Shown: positions 1 to 8,183 of the stretch, one piece after another
How positions within the stretch are numbered: the stretch's first letter is position 1
How the letters are laid out: each line of letters begins with the position of its first letter
NCBI GenBank assembly: GCA_013348725.1
Contig: CP054689.1
Location: 608,501 to 672,500 of the forward strand
DNA length: 64,000 bases
Direction: 5' to 3'
Source: Ectothiorhodospiraceae bacterium 2226
GTDB lineage: Bacteria; Pseudomonadota; Gammaproteobacteria; GCA-013348725
Translations under genes and position numbers: made by a program
The notes under the pieces: model-generated
Database searches by the model: none
What the model was told of the DNA's origin: nothing
Seen by the model: the letters and a program-made list of their open reading frames with translations, nothing else

Positions 1-251
1 ACGTTTCGGAACTCCGCTTCAATGACGATACAGTCCGACACCACTTTTGTTTCTCCGGTCTCGGCGTCCTTTTCCGAATAGTATTCGGCTTCTGGAATTC
101 GCTTATTTGCCGAGAGCAGGTAGTTGATCGCGATCAGAACGGAGCTCTTCCCGGAATTGTTGGGACCTATACAGAACGTGGCGTCCCCAAAAAGGATATC
201 CACAGAACGAAGCCGGCGAAGTCCGTCAATATGAAGCTTATGCAATTTCAT
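1..251 (-). CDS. AAA/OLD-like ATPase, N-terminal part (runs off window)
   Basis: The reverse strand reads from an ATG at 251 and stays open to the window edge, giving 83 residues. It starts MKLHKLHIDGLRRLRSV and has a Walker A motif GPNNSGKSS at about residues 28-36, the N-terminal layout of RecF/SMC/OLD-type ATPases (a beta strand, then the P-loop). These proteins hydrolyse ATP to drive DNA processing; many stand-alone ones sit in phage-defence loci. The partner domain (for example TOPRIM or HNH) would lie beyond the edge, so the subfamily cannot be called. It is co-directional with and downstream of the 352-897 gene, about 100 bases away. The A/T content is clearly higher than in the neighbouring operon. 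Confidence 0.75.
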   Translation of the reverse strand, partial: MKLHKLHIDGLRRLRSVDILFGDATFCIGPNNSGKSSVLIAINYLLSANKRIPEAEYYSEKDAETGETKVVSDCIVIEAEFRN

Positions 252-275
252 GTTCTGGATTTCCTGCCCGAAACT

Positions 276-357
276 CTTACAGCCTGCCAAGGGGCGGCGC
301 GAGCGAAGCGGGCGTCACAATGAGCGATAGCGCACGAACTTGCGCACCTTGTTATGC
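276..357 (-). other. attC-like site between two small genes (tentative)
   Basis: On the reverse strand the segment opens with GCATAACAAGG, which contains the TAA stop of the upstream gene. It passes through a GCTTCGC-type internal stem and closes with GCCCCTTGGCAGGC then TGTAAG. The order resembles integron attC sites of the VCR type (RYYYAAC ... GCCCCTTAGGCGGGCGTTA). The reciprocal GTTATGC lies at 911-917 on the reverse strand, 13 bases before the start codon of the 352-897 gene. The closing R' box is not a clean GTTRRRY, so the site may be degenerate or the match fortuitous. Confidence 0.3.
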
Positions 358-897
358 CTCTTCTATGCGCTGGATTACCCGACTGGCTAATTCAACATAC
401 TCTTGCGCCGAGTCTTCATCGATTTGTGCATCTGAAAGATGTACGGCCTCGTTTCGTGTTCTTCTTAGCCGTCCAAGCATTTCGAAAACGCCTTTCCCGA
501 GACTTCCATAATCGAGCGTATGGAAGTGTAACTCTCGCATTGTGAATGGCTTATCCTTTTTTACTTCAATTCCGTGACGTTCGGCATACTTGAGTAGCGC
601 GCCTTCTATACTCAGCCAAGCTTCAATTATCGCCCCACGTGGGGAGAGTTTAGCTAGTTGAGATGATTGGCTTTTGAGATAAGTGGTGTTTTTGTAATCG
701 GGAAGAACCTTTTCCGCTTCTTTCTTTGCCGCTGCCAATTCATGCCGAAATTCCACTTCGGTGTCGTTGTGGCGTATGCGGGTGATTTTCGAGAGAAGCC
801 TGCCGACTTCTTCTCGAAGCACAACTGCAATTACGACCACCGCTATTGGCCATGCGAGCGATTTAACGAGTTGTGATATGAAGGTTAACCAATCCAT
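352..897 (-). CDS. Membrane-anchored HEPN/DUF4145-like protein
   Basis: This encodes 181 residues. A transmembrane helix lies at about 12-28 (KSLAWPIAVVVIAVVL), then a charged stretch rich in E and K, then a helical domain ending in RRTRNEAVH at about 150. RNEAVH fits the R-x4-H motif of HEPN RNases, and the arrangement recalls DUF4145-type domains, which are HEPN-like. If active, it would be a membrane-tethered ribonuclease or an RNA/nucleotide-binding module. It precedes the ATPase gene in the same direction. Base composition is far more A/T-rich than in the pdh operon, which suggests recent acquisition. The start is the first ATG, 13 bases after a GTTATGC box, with only a weak purine-rich ribosome site. 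The function is inferred from motif and context only. Confidence 0.7.
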   Translation of the reverse strand: MDWLTFISQLVKSLAWPIAVVVIAVVLREEVGRLLSKITRIRHNDTEVEFRHELAAAKKEAEKVLPDYKNTTYLKSQSSQLAKLSPRGAIIEAWLSIEGALLKYAERHGIEVKKDKPFTMRELHFHTLDYGSLGKGVFEMLGRLRRTRNEAVHLSDAQIDEDSAQEYVELASRVIQRIEEA

Positions 898-1073
898 GAT
901 TTCTTTTTGTGCATAACGGCTACGGAAACTCGCCGTCGTATTGGGAATAAGGGGCGAAGATCGTGAGGTGGCATGCTCGGGGCGTCATCGCCAGCCCTTC
1001 TTGTGATTTTCGTCACATCATCCCGCGCGAGCGCCACGGATTCAAGCGCGACCTCCTCCAGGCGACCGACCGC

Positions 1074-1116
1074 CCAAAGAAAAAGCCGATGATGGCGTAA
1101 CCGCCATCATCGGCTT
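1074..1116 (-). terminator. Rho-independent terminator of the pdh operon
   Basis: A perfect 15-base stem (1083-1097 with 1102-1116) and a 4-base loop are followed on the reverse strand by TTTTTCTTT. It lies 45 bases after the E2-E3 stop codon. Confidence 0.9.
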
Positions 1117-1161
1117 AGTCGTTACTTACTAAGGCCGCGCTACGACCGCGCGGCGACGCGC

Positions 1162-4100
1162 CTACCCCACCCGCGCCGCCTGCTTAGCACTCCGCCGCAA
1201 CCGCGACAACAACCGCCGCGCCAGCTCGCCAAACAGCTCGGTCTGGGTGGGGTGCGGGTGGATGGCCTCGGCGACCTGCTCGAGGGTCATCTCGCCGCTG
1301 ACCATCATCACGCCCTGGCCGATGAGGGTGTCGGCGTGGTCGGCGAGGAAGTGCACGCCGACGATCTTGTGGGTGGCCTTGTCGGCGACGATCTTGATGA
1401 GGCCGTGGGTCTCATTGTTGATCATCGCCTTGGCGTCGATGCTCATCGGCGTCTTGACCTCGACGGCGTCGATGCCGCGCGCCTTGGCCTGCTCGCTGGA
1501 GAGGCCCACGAAGGCGGCCTGCGGGCGGGTGAAGATCACGCCGCTGTCCTTCTCCTCGCGGTAGCGCATGTCCTCGCCCAGGATGGTGGCGGCCGCCACG
1601 CGACCCTGCTGGCCGGCGGTGTGCGCGAGCATCAGGCCGCCGATGACGTCACCCACGGCGAAGATGTGCGACACCGAGGTGCGGCAGCGCACGTCGGCCT
1701 TCACCACGCCGTGCTCCACCGCGACGCCGGCGTTCTCGAGACGCAGCGGCTCGAGCACCGGGCGCTTGCCGGTGGCCATCAGCACGTAGTCGCACTGGTA
1801 GGCCTCTTCCTGCTCGCCCCCTGTCCCCTCCTCTCGGGGAACCTGGAAACGCAGGGTCATGGCGCCCGGCTTGCCGGTGATATCCACCACCTTGGCATTG
1901 GTGCGCACGGTGAGGTTCGGGTCGGCGTCCAGCACCGCGATGAGCTGCTTGGCGACCTCGGGCTCGACCTCGGCCAGGATGCGGTCGCGCCCTTCCAGCA
2001 TCACGACCTCGCAGCCGAAGTCCTGGAAGATCTGCGCCATCTCCACGCCGATGGCGCCGCCGCCGATGATGCCGAGGCGCTTGGGCGGCTTGGGCAGATC
2101 CCACACGGTGTCGGAGGTGAGTACGCCGCCGGTCTCCACGCCTTCGCGCGCGCCGGGGATCGGCGGCACGAACGGCGGCGCGCCGGTGGCGATCACCGCG
2201 CAACCGAAGCTCAGGTGCCGGCCCTTGGAGCCGTCGCCCTGCGGGGCGCGCTTGTGCGGGTCGTCCAGGTTGCCGCTCTGGTCGACGAACACGCGATGCT
2301 CGGTCTCGAACCAGGCGAAGCCGTGGATGACGTCGATCTTGACGCCCTTGTCGGTCTTGAGGGCCATGTCGCCGCGCGTCTCGAGCACGTTGCGGCGGGT
2401 GGCCTCCAGGGCCTTCCAGTTGAGCTTGGCGTCGGTGGTGCCTTCCACGCCCAGGTGCGCGTCGTGCGCGCGGTCGCGGATGCGGTCGGCCGCCGCGCGC
2501 CAGGCCTTGGAGGGGATGCAGCCGCGCCACAGGCACTCGCCGCCCGGGAACGGGGCGTCGTTTATCATGGCGACCTTGAGGCCGTGGCCGGCGAGATCGC
2601 GCGCGCAGTCTTCGCCGCCGGGACCGCCGCCGATCACCAGCACGTCGTAGTCCCAGTCCCCTTCGGGAATGGCGGGGCCGAGCGGGCCCATCCAGCTTTC
2701 GGGATTTTCCAAGTAGCCCTTCAGGGTATTGAGGTAGAGCGCCACCTCGGCGCCGTTCACCACGCGGTGGTCGGCGGTGACGGTGAGCGGCATGCCCTCG
2801 GGGCCGGCCGCCGCGATGGCCAGGATGGCCGCGGTGCCGGGCGTCGGGATGGCGTCGAAGTAGCTCACCCCCATCATGCCCATGTTGGACACCATGAAGG
2901 TGGGGTTGGCGTACTCCTCGGGGGCCAGGCGGCGCTTGCGCGCGCGGTCCACGAGGCCCTTCCAATCCGTGTTCAGTTCTTCCAGCGAGCGCGACTCGCA
3001 GTGGCGCAGCACCGGCACCACCAGACCACCGCCCTCGGCGGACACGGCCATGCCGATGTCCACGTTGTCGCGCTCGACCAGCTTGTCCACCGGCTGGTAG
3101 GCCCAGTTGATGGACGGGTGCTTGGCGACCGCCAGCGCGCAGGCCTTGGCGATGGCCACGGTGACCGACACGCCCTTCTTCTTGGCCGCCTTGATGATCG
3201 GGCCGGGCTGCGCGTTCACCGACACGCGGAAGGTGGGCATGGTGAGCGAGGCGGTCATGGAGTGCGCGACCGCGCGCTCCATGGCCGTCATGCGCCGGCC
3301 GTGGCCGGGCACCTGGATCTCGGGCAGGGCGTGCGCCGGCACCGGCTGCGCGAGCTCAGTGGGCCGCTCGATGGGCTGCGCGCGCAGCACGTCGGCGCCG
3401 ACGATCACGCCCTCGGCACCGGTGCCCTTGAGGTTGTTCAGATTGACGTGCAGCTCGGCCGCCAGGCGCCGCGCATAGGGCGAGGCCTGCTTGTTGTCCG
3501 GGCGCGGCGCGGGCTTCGCGCCGGTGGCGCGCGGCGCCGCGGGTGCGGGCTCCGGCGCCGCCTCAGGCGCGGCTGCCGCTGCAGGCGCGGCGGCCTTGGC
3601 GGGCGCGCCCACCGGGGCCGCCTCTTCGCGCACCACCTGCCCTTCCTCGGCCACCAGGTACGCCAGGGGGCCGCCGACCGGCACCACGGCATCGACCGGC
3701 GCAATGGGGCCGGAGAGGTAGCCCTCGCGGAACACCTCCACGTCCATGATCGCCTTGTCGGTCTCAACCGTCGCCACGATGTCGCCGCGCGAGATCTTGT
3801 CGCCGGGCTGCTTCTCCCAGCTGACCACCACGCCCTCGGTCATGGTGTCGGAGAGCTGCGGCATCTTGATGGTGTGGGTGGCACCGGCGGGTTCCTGCGC
3901 GGCGGAGGTGTCCGCGGGCTGACCGGCGCCTTCCTCGGCGGCGTCCTGCGGGGCCTCCTGCTCAGGCGCGGGCGCGGCGGCCGGGGCGGCCTCGCCGTGC
4001 TGCACCTCGGCTTCGCTCGCGACCAAATAGCAGATCGCCTCGCCCACCGGCACGACCGCATCCACCGGCGCGATGGGGCCGGAGAGGTAGCCCTCGCGGA

Positions 4101-4257
4101 ACACCTCCACGTCCATGATCGCCTTGTCGGTCTCCACCGTGGCGACGATGTCACCGCGCGAGATCTTGTCGCCGATGTTCTTTTCCCAACTCACCACCAC
4201 GCCCTCGGTCATGGTGTCCGAGAGCTGGGGCATTTTGATGACGTGCGGATCTGCCAT
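1162..4257 (-). CDS. Fused dihydrolipoyl acetyltransferase (E2) - dihydrolipoyl dehydrogenase (E3)
   Basis: This encodes 1031 residues. Lipoyl domain 1 is at about 5-80 and lipoyl domain 2 at about 128-203, with lipoylated lysines K45 and K168 in ETDKA. An Ala/Pro linker follows, then the E1/E3-binding domain at about 257-292 and the acyltransferase core at about 318-520. The flavoprotein disulfide reductase begins near 536 with DVLVIGGGPGG, a redox disulfide C575-LWRG-C580, an NAD site GIIGGGAIGVE and the C-terminal HPHPTQTE base. It transfers acetyl from E1 to CoA and reoxidises lipoamide with NAD in the cytoplasm. E2 and E3 are normally separate proteins. The acyltransferase motif reads DHRVVNG, with N501 where Asp is usual. 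It is last in the pdhA-pdhB operon, 6 bases after pdhB. Confidence 0.95.
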   Translation of the reverse strand: MADPHVIKMPQLSDTMTEGVVVSWEKNIGDKISRGDIVATVETDKAIMDVEVFREGYLSGPIAPVDAVVPVGEAICYLVASEAEVQHGEAAPAAAPAPEQEAPQDAAEEGAGQPADTSAAQEPAGATHTIKMPQLSDTMTEGVVVSWEKQPGDKISRGDIVATVETDKAIMDVEVFREGYLSGPIAPVDAVVPVGGPLAYLVAEEGQVVREEAAPVGAPAKAAAPAAAAAPEAAPEPAPAAPRATGAKPAPRPDNKQASPYARRLAAELHVNLNNLKGTGAEGVIVGADVLRAQPIERPTELAQPVPAHALPEIQVPGHGRRMTAMERAVAHSMTASLTMPTFRVSVNAQPGPIIKAAKKKGVSVTVAIAKACALAVAKHPSINWAYQPVDKLVERDNVDIGMAVSAEGGGLVVPVLRHCESRSLEELNTDWKGLVDRARKRRLAPEEYANPTFMVSNMGMMGVSYFDAIPTPGTAAILAIAAAGPEGMPLTVTADHRVVNGAEVALYLNTLKGYLENPESWMGPLGPAIPEGDWDYDVLVIGGGPGGEDCARDLAGHGLKVAMINDAPFPGGECLWRGCIPSKAWRAAADRIRDRAHDAHLGVEGTTDAKLNWKALEATRRNVLETRGDMALKTDKGVKIDVIHGFAWFETEHRVFVDQSGNLDDPHKRAPQGDGSKGRHLSFGCAVIATGAPPFVPPIPGAREGVETGGVLTSDTVWDLPKPPKRLGIIGGGAIGVEMAQIFQDFGCEVVMLEGRDRILAEVEPEVAKQLIAVLDADPNLTVRTNAKVVDITGKPGAMTLRFQVPREEGTGGEQEEAYQCDYVLMATGKRPVLEPLRLENAGVAVEHGVVKADVRCRTSVSHIFAVGDVIGGLMLAHTAGQQGRVAAATILGEDMRYREEKDSGVIFTRPQAAFVGLSSEQAKARGIDAVEVKTPMSIDAKAMINNETHGLIKIVADKATHKIVGVHFLADHADTLIGQGVMMVSGEMTLEQVAEAIHPHPTQTELFGELARRLLSRLRRSAKQAARVG

Positions 4258-4263
4258 TAGTGT

Positions 4264-5247
4264 TTAAGCCTTGCCCAGCAGCTTGAGGGCGGCGTCCACC
4301 ACGCTCTTGGCGTTGGGGATAGCGGCCTTCTCCAGGGTGTGGTTGTACGGCACGGGCACGTTGGCCGCCGACACGCGCACCGGCGGCGCGTCCAGCTCGA
4401 AGAAGCACTCTTCGTTGATGATGGCCATGACCTCGGAGCCCACGCCGACCGGCGCCTCGGCCTCTTCGGCGATGAGCGCGCGGTGCGTCTTGCTGACGGA
4501 GTTCTTGATGCCCTCGCGATCGAGCGGCGCCAGCGAATACAGGTCCACCACCTCGGCATCGATGCCGTGCTGCTTGGCCAGGATCTCGGCCGCCTGCAGG
4601 CACCAGTGCACCGAGACGTTGTAACCGAACAGAGTGATGTCCTTGCCCTTGCGCGCGACCTCGGAGCCTTCCAGCGGATGGAAGAACTCGCCGTCCGGCA
4701 CCTCGCCCTTCATGTTGTACATGAGCTCGTGTTCGTTGATGAACACGGGGTCGTCGCAGCGCACCGCGGACTTCAGCAGACCGTAGGCCTGCTTGGCGTT
4801 GCTCGGCGTGACTACGCGCAGGCCGGCGATGCCCATGAACACCTTCTCCATGCGCGCCGAGTGCTGCGCGCCGAGCTGATGCGCGGTGCCGCCCGGCGAG
4901 CGGATCACCACCGGGGCGGTCAACTGCCCGCCCGACATGTAGCGCACTTTGGCGGCGGTGTTGATGATCTGGTCGGTAGCGAGCCACGCGAAGTTCACCG
5001 ACATGATCTCGATGATCGGGCGCACGCCGATGAACGAGGCGCCGATGCCGAGGCCGGTGTAACCGTTTTCGGAGATCGGGGTGTCGATCACGCGCTCCGG
5101 GCCGTACTTGTCGAACAGACCCTGCGTGGCCTTGTAGGTACCGCCGGCGACGCCGATGTCCTCGCCCATGCAGATCACCAGCGGGTCGCGCGCCATCTCC
5201 TCGTCGTGGGCACGACGGATGGCTTCCCAATACATCATCTCGGCCAT
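4264..5247 (-). CDS. pdhB: Pyruvate dehydrogenase E1 component, beta subunit
   Basis: This encodes 327 residues, the usual length. It carries the transketolase pyrimidine-binding domain (MGEDIGVAGGTYKATQGL, E59-type context EIMSVNFA) and a C-terminal transketolase domain. With PdhA it forms the alpha2-beta2 thiamine-diphosphate E1 that decarboxylates pyruvate and acetylates the E2 lipoyl arm. Its ATG shares one base with the pdhA stop (TAATG), so translation is coupled. Most gammaproteobacteria use the unrelated homodimeric AceE, so the two-subunit E1 is notable. A branched-chain or acetoin E1 is the alternative, but the PdhA substrate region favours pyruvate. Confidence 0.93.
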   Translation of the reverse strand: MAEMMYWEAIRRAHDEEMARDPLVICMGEDIGVAGGTYKATQGLFDKYGPERVIDTPISENGYTGLGIGASFIGVRPIIEIMSVNFAWLATDQIINTAAKVRYMSGGQLTAPVVIRSPGGTAHQLGAQHSARMEKVFMGIAGLRVVTPSNAKQAYGLLKSAVRCDDPVFINEHELMYNMKGEVPDGEFFHPLEGSEVARKGKDITLFGYNVSVHWCLQAAEILAKQHGIDAEVVDLYSLAPLDREGIKNSVSKTHRALIAEEAEAPVGVGSEVMAIINEECFFELDAPPVRVSAANVPVPYNHTLEKAAIPNAKSVVDAALKLLGKA

Positions 5248-6239
5248 TAGCGCGCCTCCCCGCGAACGTACGGATCGTTTTCCGCCAGCACGTATTTCTC
5301 CAGTTCCTCGACCTTGGGCTCGGGCGACTCCTCGGCGAACTTGATCACCTCGTTCTCGATCTCGTCGATCACCTCTTTATCGAGCGCCTCGTACTGCTCC
5401 AGGGTCATCTCGCCCGCCTTGATGAGGCGGTCGCGCAGAATGATGATCGGGTCGCGCTGGCTCCAGGCCTCCTGCTCTTCCTTGGTGCGGTAGGCATTGG
5501 AGTCGGACATGGAGTGACCGCGATAACGGTAGGTCATCAGCTCGAGGAAGTACGGGCCCTTGCCGGAGCGCACGTGGTCGACCGCCTTCTTGGCGGCCTT
5601 GAACACCGCCTCGATGTCCTGCCCGTCGGCCTGCGCGGAAGGGATGTCGTAACCGCACACGCGCTTGTGCTGTTCGATGACCGCGGTGGAGCGGTCGATG
5701 CGCGTGCCGATGCCGTACAGGTTGTTCTCGCACACGAACAACACCGGCAGCTCCCACACCTTCGCCATGTTCAGCGTTTCGTGGAAGGTGCCCTGGTTGT
5801 TGGCCGCATCGCCCAGAAAGCAGATCGAGATCTCGTCGCCGCCCTTGAGCTTGATGGCCTTGGCCATGCCCGCGGCGAGCGGGAACGGCCCGCCCACCAG
5901 CGCGTAGCCGCCCATGAAGCGCTTCTCGACATCGAAGATGTGCATGGAGCCGCCGCGGCCCTTGCTGGAGCCGGTCTCTTTGGCGAACAGCTCGGCCATC
6001 ACTTCTTTCGGGTCCGAACCGCACTTGATGGCGTGCACGTGATCGCGATAACCGGTGATGACGTAGTCGTAACCCGGTCGCGCGGCTTCCATGACGCCGT
6101 GTGCACAGGCTTCCTGCCCGGAGTAGAGATGCAAAAAGCCGCCGATCTTGCGTTCGACGTAGGCCTCGTAGCAACGCTCTTCGAAGCGGCGCGCGAACAG
6201 CATCTCGCGCAGCAAGCGTTTCTTGTCCGCAGCGTTCAT
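5247..6239 (-). CDS. pdhA: Pyruvate dehydrogenase E1 component, alpha subunit
   Basis: This encodes 330 residues. The thiamine-diphosphate motif GDAANNQGTFHETLNMA is at about 147-163, GGSMHIFD precedes it, and the regulatory loop YRYRGHSMSDS is typical of pyruvate-specific E1 alpha chains. It binds thiamine diphosphate and catalyses decarboxylation together with PdhB. The ribosome site AAGGAG sits 4 bases before the ATG. It is first in the pdhA-pdhB-E2E3 operon. A candidate sigma-70 promoter lies about 90 bases upstream (6323-6351). Confidence 0.95.
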   Translation of the reverse strand: MNAADKKRLLREMLFARRFEERCYEAYVERKIGGFLHLYSGQEACAHGVMEAARPGYDYVITGYRDHVHAIKCGSDPKEVMAELFAKETGSSKGRGGSMHIFDVEKRFMGGYALVGGPFPLAAGMAKAIKLKGGDEISICFLGDAANNQGTFHETLNMAKVWELPVLFVCENNLYGIGTRIDRSTAVIEQHKRVCGYDIPSAQADGQDIEAVFKAAKKAVDHVRSGKGPYFLELMTYRYRGHSMSDSNAYRTKEEQEAWSQRDPIIILRDRLIKAGEMTLEQYEALDKEVIDEIENEVIKFAEESPEPKVEELEKYVLAENDPYVRGEAR

Positions 6240-6322
6240 GGAGCTCCTTACTGCTTGATCGTTATGGAATTCGGGAAGAGCGCAGGTGTTCGACAGGGCG
6301 ACCCGGCGCGCGCAAACGGCGT

Positions 6323-6351
6323 ATGATCGGGATTTTTCTGATTCAGGTCAA
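6323..6351 (-). promoter_or_regulatory. Candidate sigma-70 promoter for the pdh operon
   Basis: On the reverse strand, TTGACC (6351-6346) is separated by exactly 17 bases from GATCAT (6328-6323), followed by about 80 bases of leader to the pdhA start. The -35 matches 5 of 6 positions and the -10 matches 4 of 6. Confidence 0.5.
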
Positions 6352-6497
6352 GGCAGACCGCGCGCCGCCCGCGCCTCCTCGGATGCGCCATATCCTGGTG
6401 CGACAACCACTTAAGCCAAGCCGCGGCAGGCCCGGCAGGAGCCTGTCGCGCCGCAAAACGCGAACGCACGCACACTTTTAGCCGTGCGCGTGCGCGC

Positions 6498-6527
6498 TTC
6501 TGCGTCGGCGCACGGTGCGCGTACAAT
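6498..6527 (+). promoter_or_regulatory. Candidate promoter for fumC
   Basis: TACAAT at 6522-6527 is a good -10. TTCTGC at 6498-6503 is a poor -35 at 18-base spacing. The element lies 30 bases before the fumC ATG in the 317-base gap between divergent pdhA and fumC. Confidence 0.4.
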
Positions 6528-6556
6528 GCTCGGCTTCGTGATGGAGGGGCTGCCAC

Positions 6557-7939
6557 ATGCAGAACAAGGACTTTCGAATCGAACGCGACAGCCTGGGCGA
6601 GCTGCGCGTGCCCGCCGACGCCCTGTACGGCGCCCAGACTCAGCGCGCGGTCGATAATTTCCCGATCAGCGGCCTGCGTATGCCGCCCGCGTTCATCCAG
6701 GCGGCGGCCTTGATCAAGGCCGGCTGCGCGGTCGCGAACCAGGCCAATGGTCAACTCGAGAGCGACCTCGCCGACGCCGTGCGCCAGGCGGCGCTGGAGG
6801 TCGCGCGCGGGCGCCATGGCGAACAGTTTCCGGTGGACGTGTTCCAGACCGGCTCGGGCACCAGCACCAACATGAACGTCAACGAGGTGCTCGCCCATCT
6901 CGCCACGCGCCGGCTGGGCCGCCCCGTGCACCCGAACGATCACGTCAACCGCGGTCAAAGCTCGAACGATGTGATCCCCGCCGCGATCCACGTCAGCGCG
7001 AGCCTCGCCCTGCACCGCGAGGCGCTGCCCGCGCTGGACGAACTCGCGCGTACCATCGCGCAGCGCGTTGCGGAGTGCCAGGGCATCGTGAAGACCGGGC
7101 GCACACATCTGATGGACGCGCTGCCGGTCACCCTGGGCCAGGAACTCGGCGGCTGGGCCGCACAGGTGCGCGACGCCGAGGCGCGGCTGCGCGACACCCT
7201 GCCGCGCCTGCTCGCGCTGCCGCTCGGCGGCACGGCGGTGGGCACCGGGGTGAACGCCCCGCCCGGCTTCGGCGCGGACGTGGCGCGCTGGTTGGCGCAG
7301 GAGACCGGTGTCGATTTCCGCCCGATGGACAATCTGTTCGTGGGACTCAGCAGCCAGGACACGGCGGTGGAACTCAGCGGCCAGCTGCGCGGGGCGGCGG
7401 TGGTGCTGATGAAGATCGCCAACGACCTGCGCTGGATGAACAGCGGCCCGCTGGCCGGCCTCGGCGAGATCGCCCTGCCCGCCCTGCAGCCCGGCTCGAG
7501 CATCATGCCCGGCAAGGTCAACCCGGTGATCCCCGAGGCGGTGGCGATGGCCGCCGCGCAGATCATGGGCAACGACGCCACGGTGGCGGTGGCGGGTCAA
7601 TCGGGCAACTTCCAGCTCAACGTCATGCTGCCGGTGACGGCCTACAACCTGTTGCAAAGCATCGAGCTGCTGGCGCACGCCGCCCAGGTACTCGCGCGGC
7701 AGGCGATTGCGGGCTTCACCGTCAATCAGGCGCGGCTCGAGGAGGCGCTGTCGCGCAATCCGATCCTGGTCACGGCCTTGAACAACGTGATCGGCTACGA
7801 ACGCGGCGCGGAGATCGCCAAGCGCGCCTACCGCGAAGGCCGTCCGGTGATCGAGGTCGCCGCGGAGATGACCGACCTGTCCCGCGAGGAACTGGCCGAC
7901 CTGCTCGATCCGCGGCGGCTGGTTGGCGGGTCGGAATGA
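6557..7939 (+). CDS. fumC: Class II fumarate hydratase
   Basis: This encodes 460 residues, as expected for FumC. The superfamily signature GSSIMPGKVNPV is at about 314-325. TGSGTSTNMNVNEVLA (about 98-113), GQSSNDVIPA and GRTHLMDALPVTLGQE are the fumarase forms; aspartase has GRTQLQD and QSTND instead. The homotetramer interconverts fumarate and L-malate in the TCA cycle and, unlike class I fumarases, needs no iron-sulfur cluster. A GGAGGGG-type ribosome site precedes the ATG. It is transcribed divergently from the pyruvate dehydrogenase operon, which places two central-carbon units back to back. Confidence 0.95.
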   Translation: MQNKDFRIERDSLGELRVPADALYGAQTQRAVDNFPISGLRMPPAFIQAAALIKAGCAVANQANGQLESDLADAVRQAALEVARGRHGEQFPVDVFQTGSGTSTNMNVNEVLAHLATRRLGRPVHPNDHVNRGQSSNDVIPAAIHVSASLALHREALPALDELARTIAQRVAECQGIVKTGRTHLMDALPVTLGQELGGWAAQVRDAEARLRDTLPRLLALPLGGTAVGTGVNAPPGFGADVARWLAQETGVDFRPMDNLFVGLSSQDTAVELSGQLRGAAVVLMKIANDLRWMNSGPLAGLGEIALPALQPGSSIMPGKVNPVIPEAVAMAAAQIMGNDATVAVAGQSGNFQLNVMLPVTAYNLLQSIELLAHAAQVLARQAIAGFTVNQARLEEALSRNPILVTALNNVIGYERGAEIAKRAYREGRPVIEVAAEMTDLSREELADLLDPRRLVGGSE

Positions 7940-8108
7940 ATGCAGCCTGGATTTTCCGATTCACGAAGCGACGGTGCGCGCGCTTTTCCGTTGTGATCAA
8001 CCGCTTGATGCCGTGATCATGACGAGACGTTCCTGCATGGCGCCGTAAGCCTGGGAGCCGCTCGGCACTTCGCACAAGGACGCTCGCAGGCGTCGGCACC
8101 GCCTTTGC

Positions 8109-8117
8109 TGGCATAAT
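8109..8117 (+). promoter_or_regulatory. Extended -10 promoter for pyrC
   Basis: TGGCATAAT is an extended -10 (TG-N-CATAAT) about 66 bases before the pyrC start, in the gap after fumC. I see no convincing -35, as expected for this promoter class. Confidence 0.45.
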
Positions 8118-8183
8118 GGCGCACTGGCCGCCGCACGTCGCGGCCACAATCCATTCGATTCATCCATGCAAGCGGAGCACTAC

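Noticed and set aside
1252-4260. A 1002-codon forward open frame opposite the E2-E3 gene
   Set aside because: It is the antisense of a G+C-rich gene with third-position bias. Its composition is dominated by His, Gly, Asp and Val, it has no ribosome site, and it resembles no protein.
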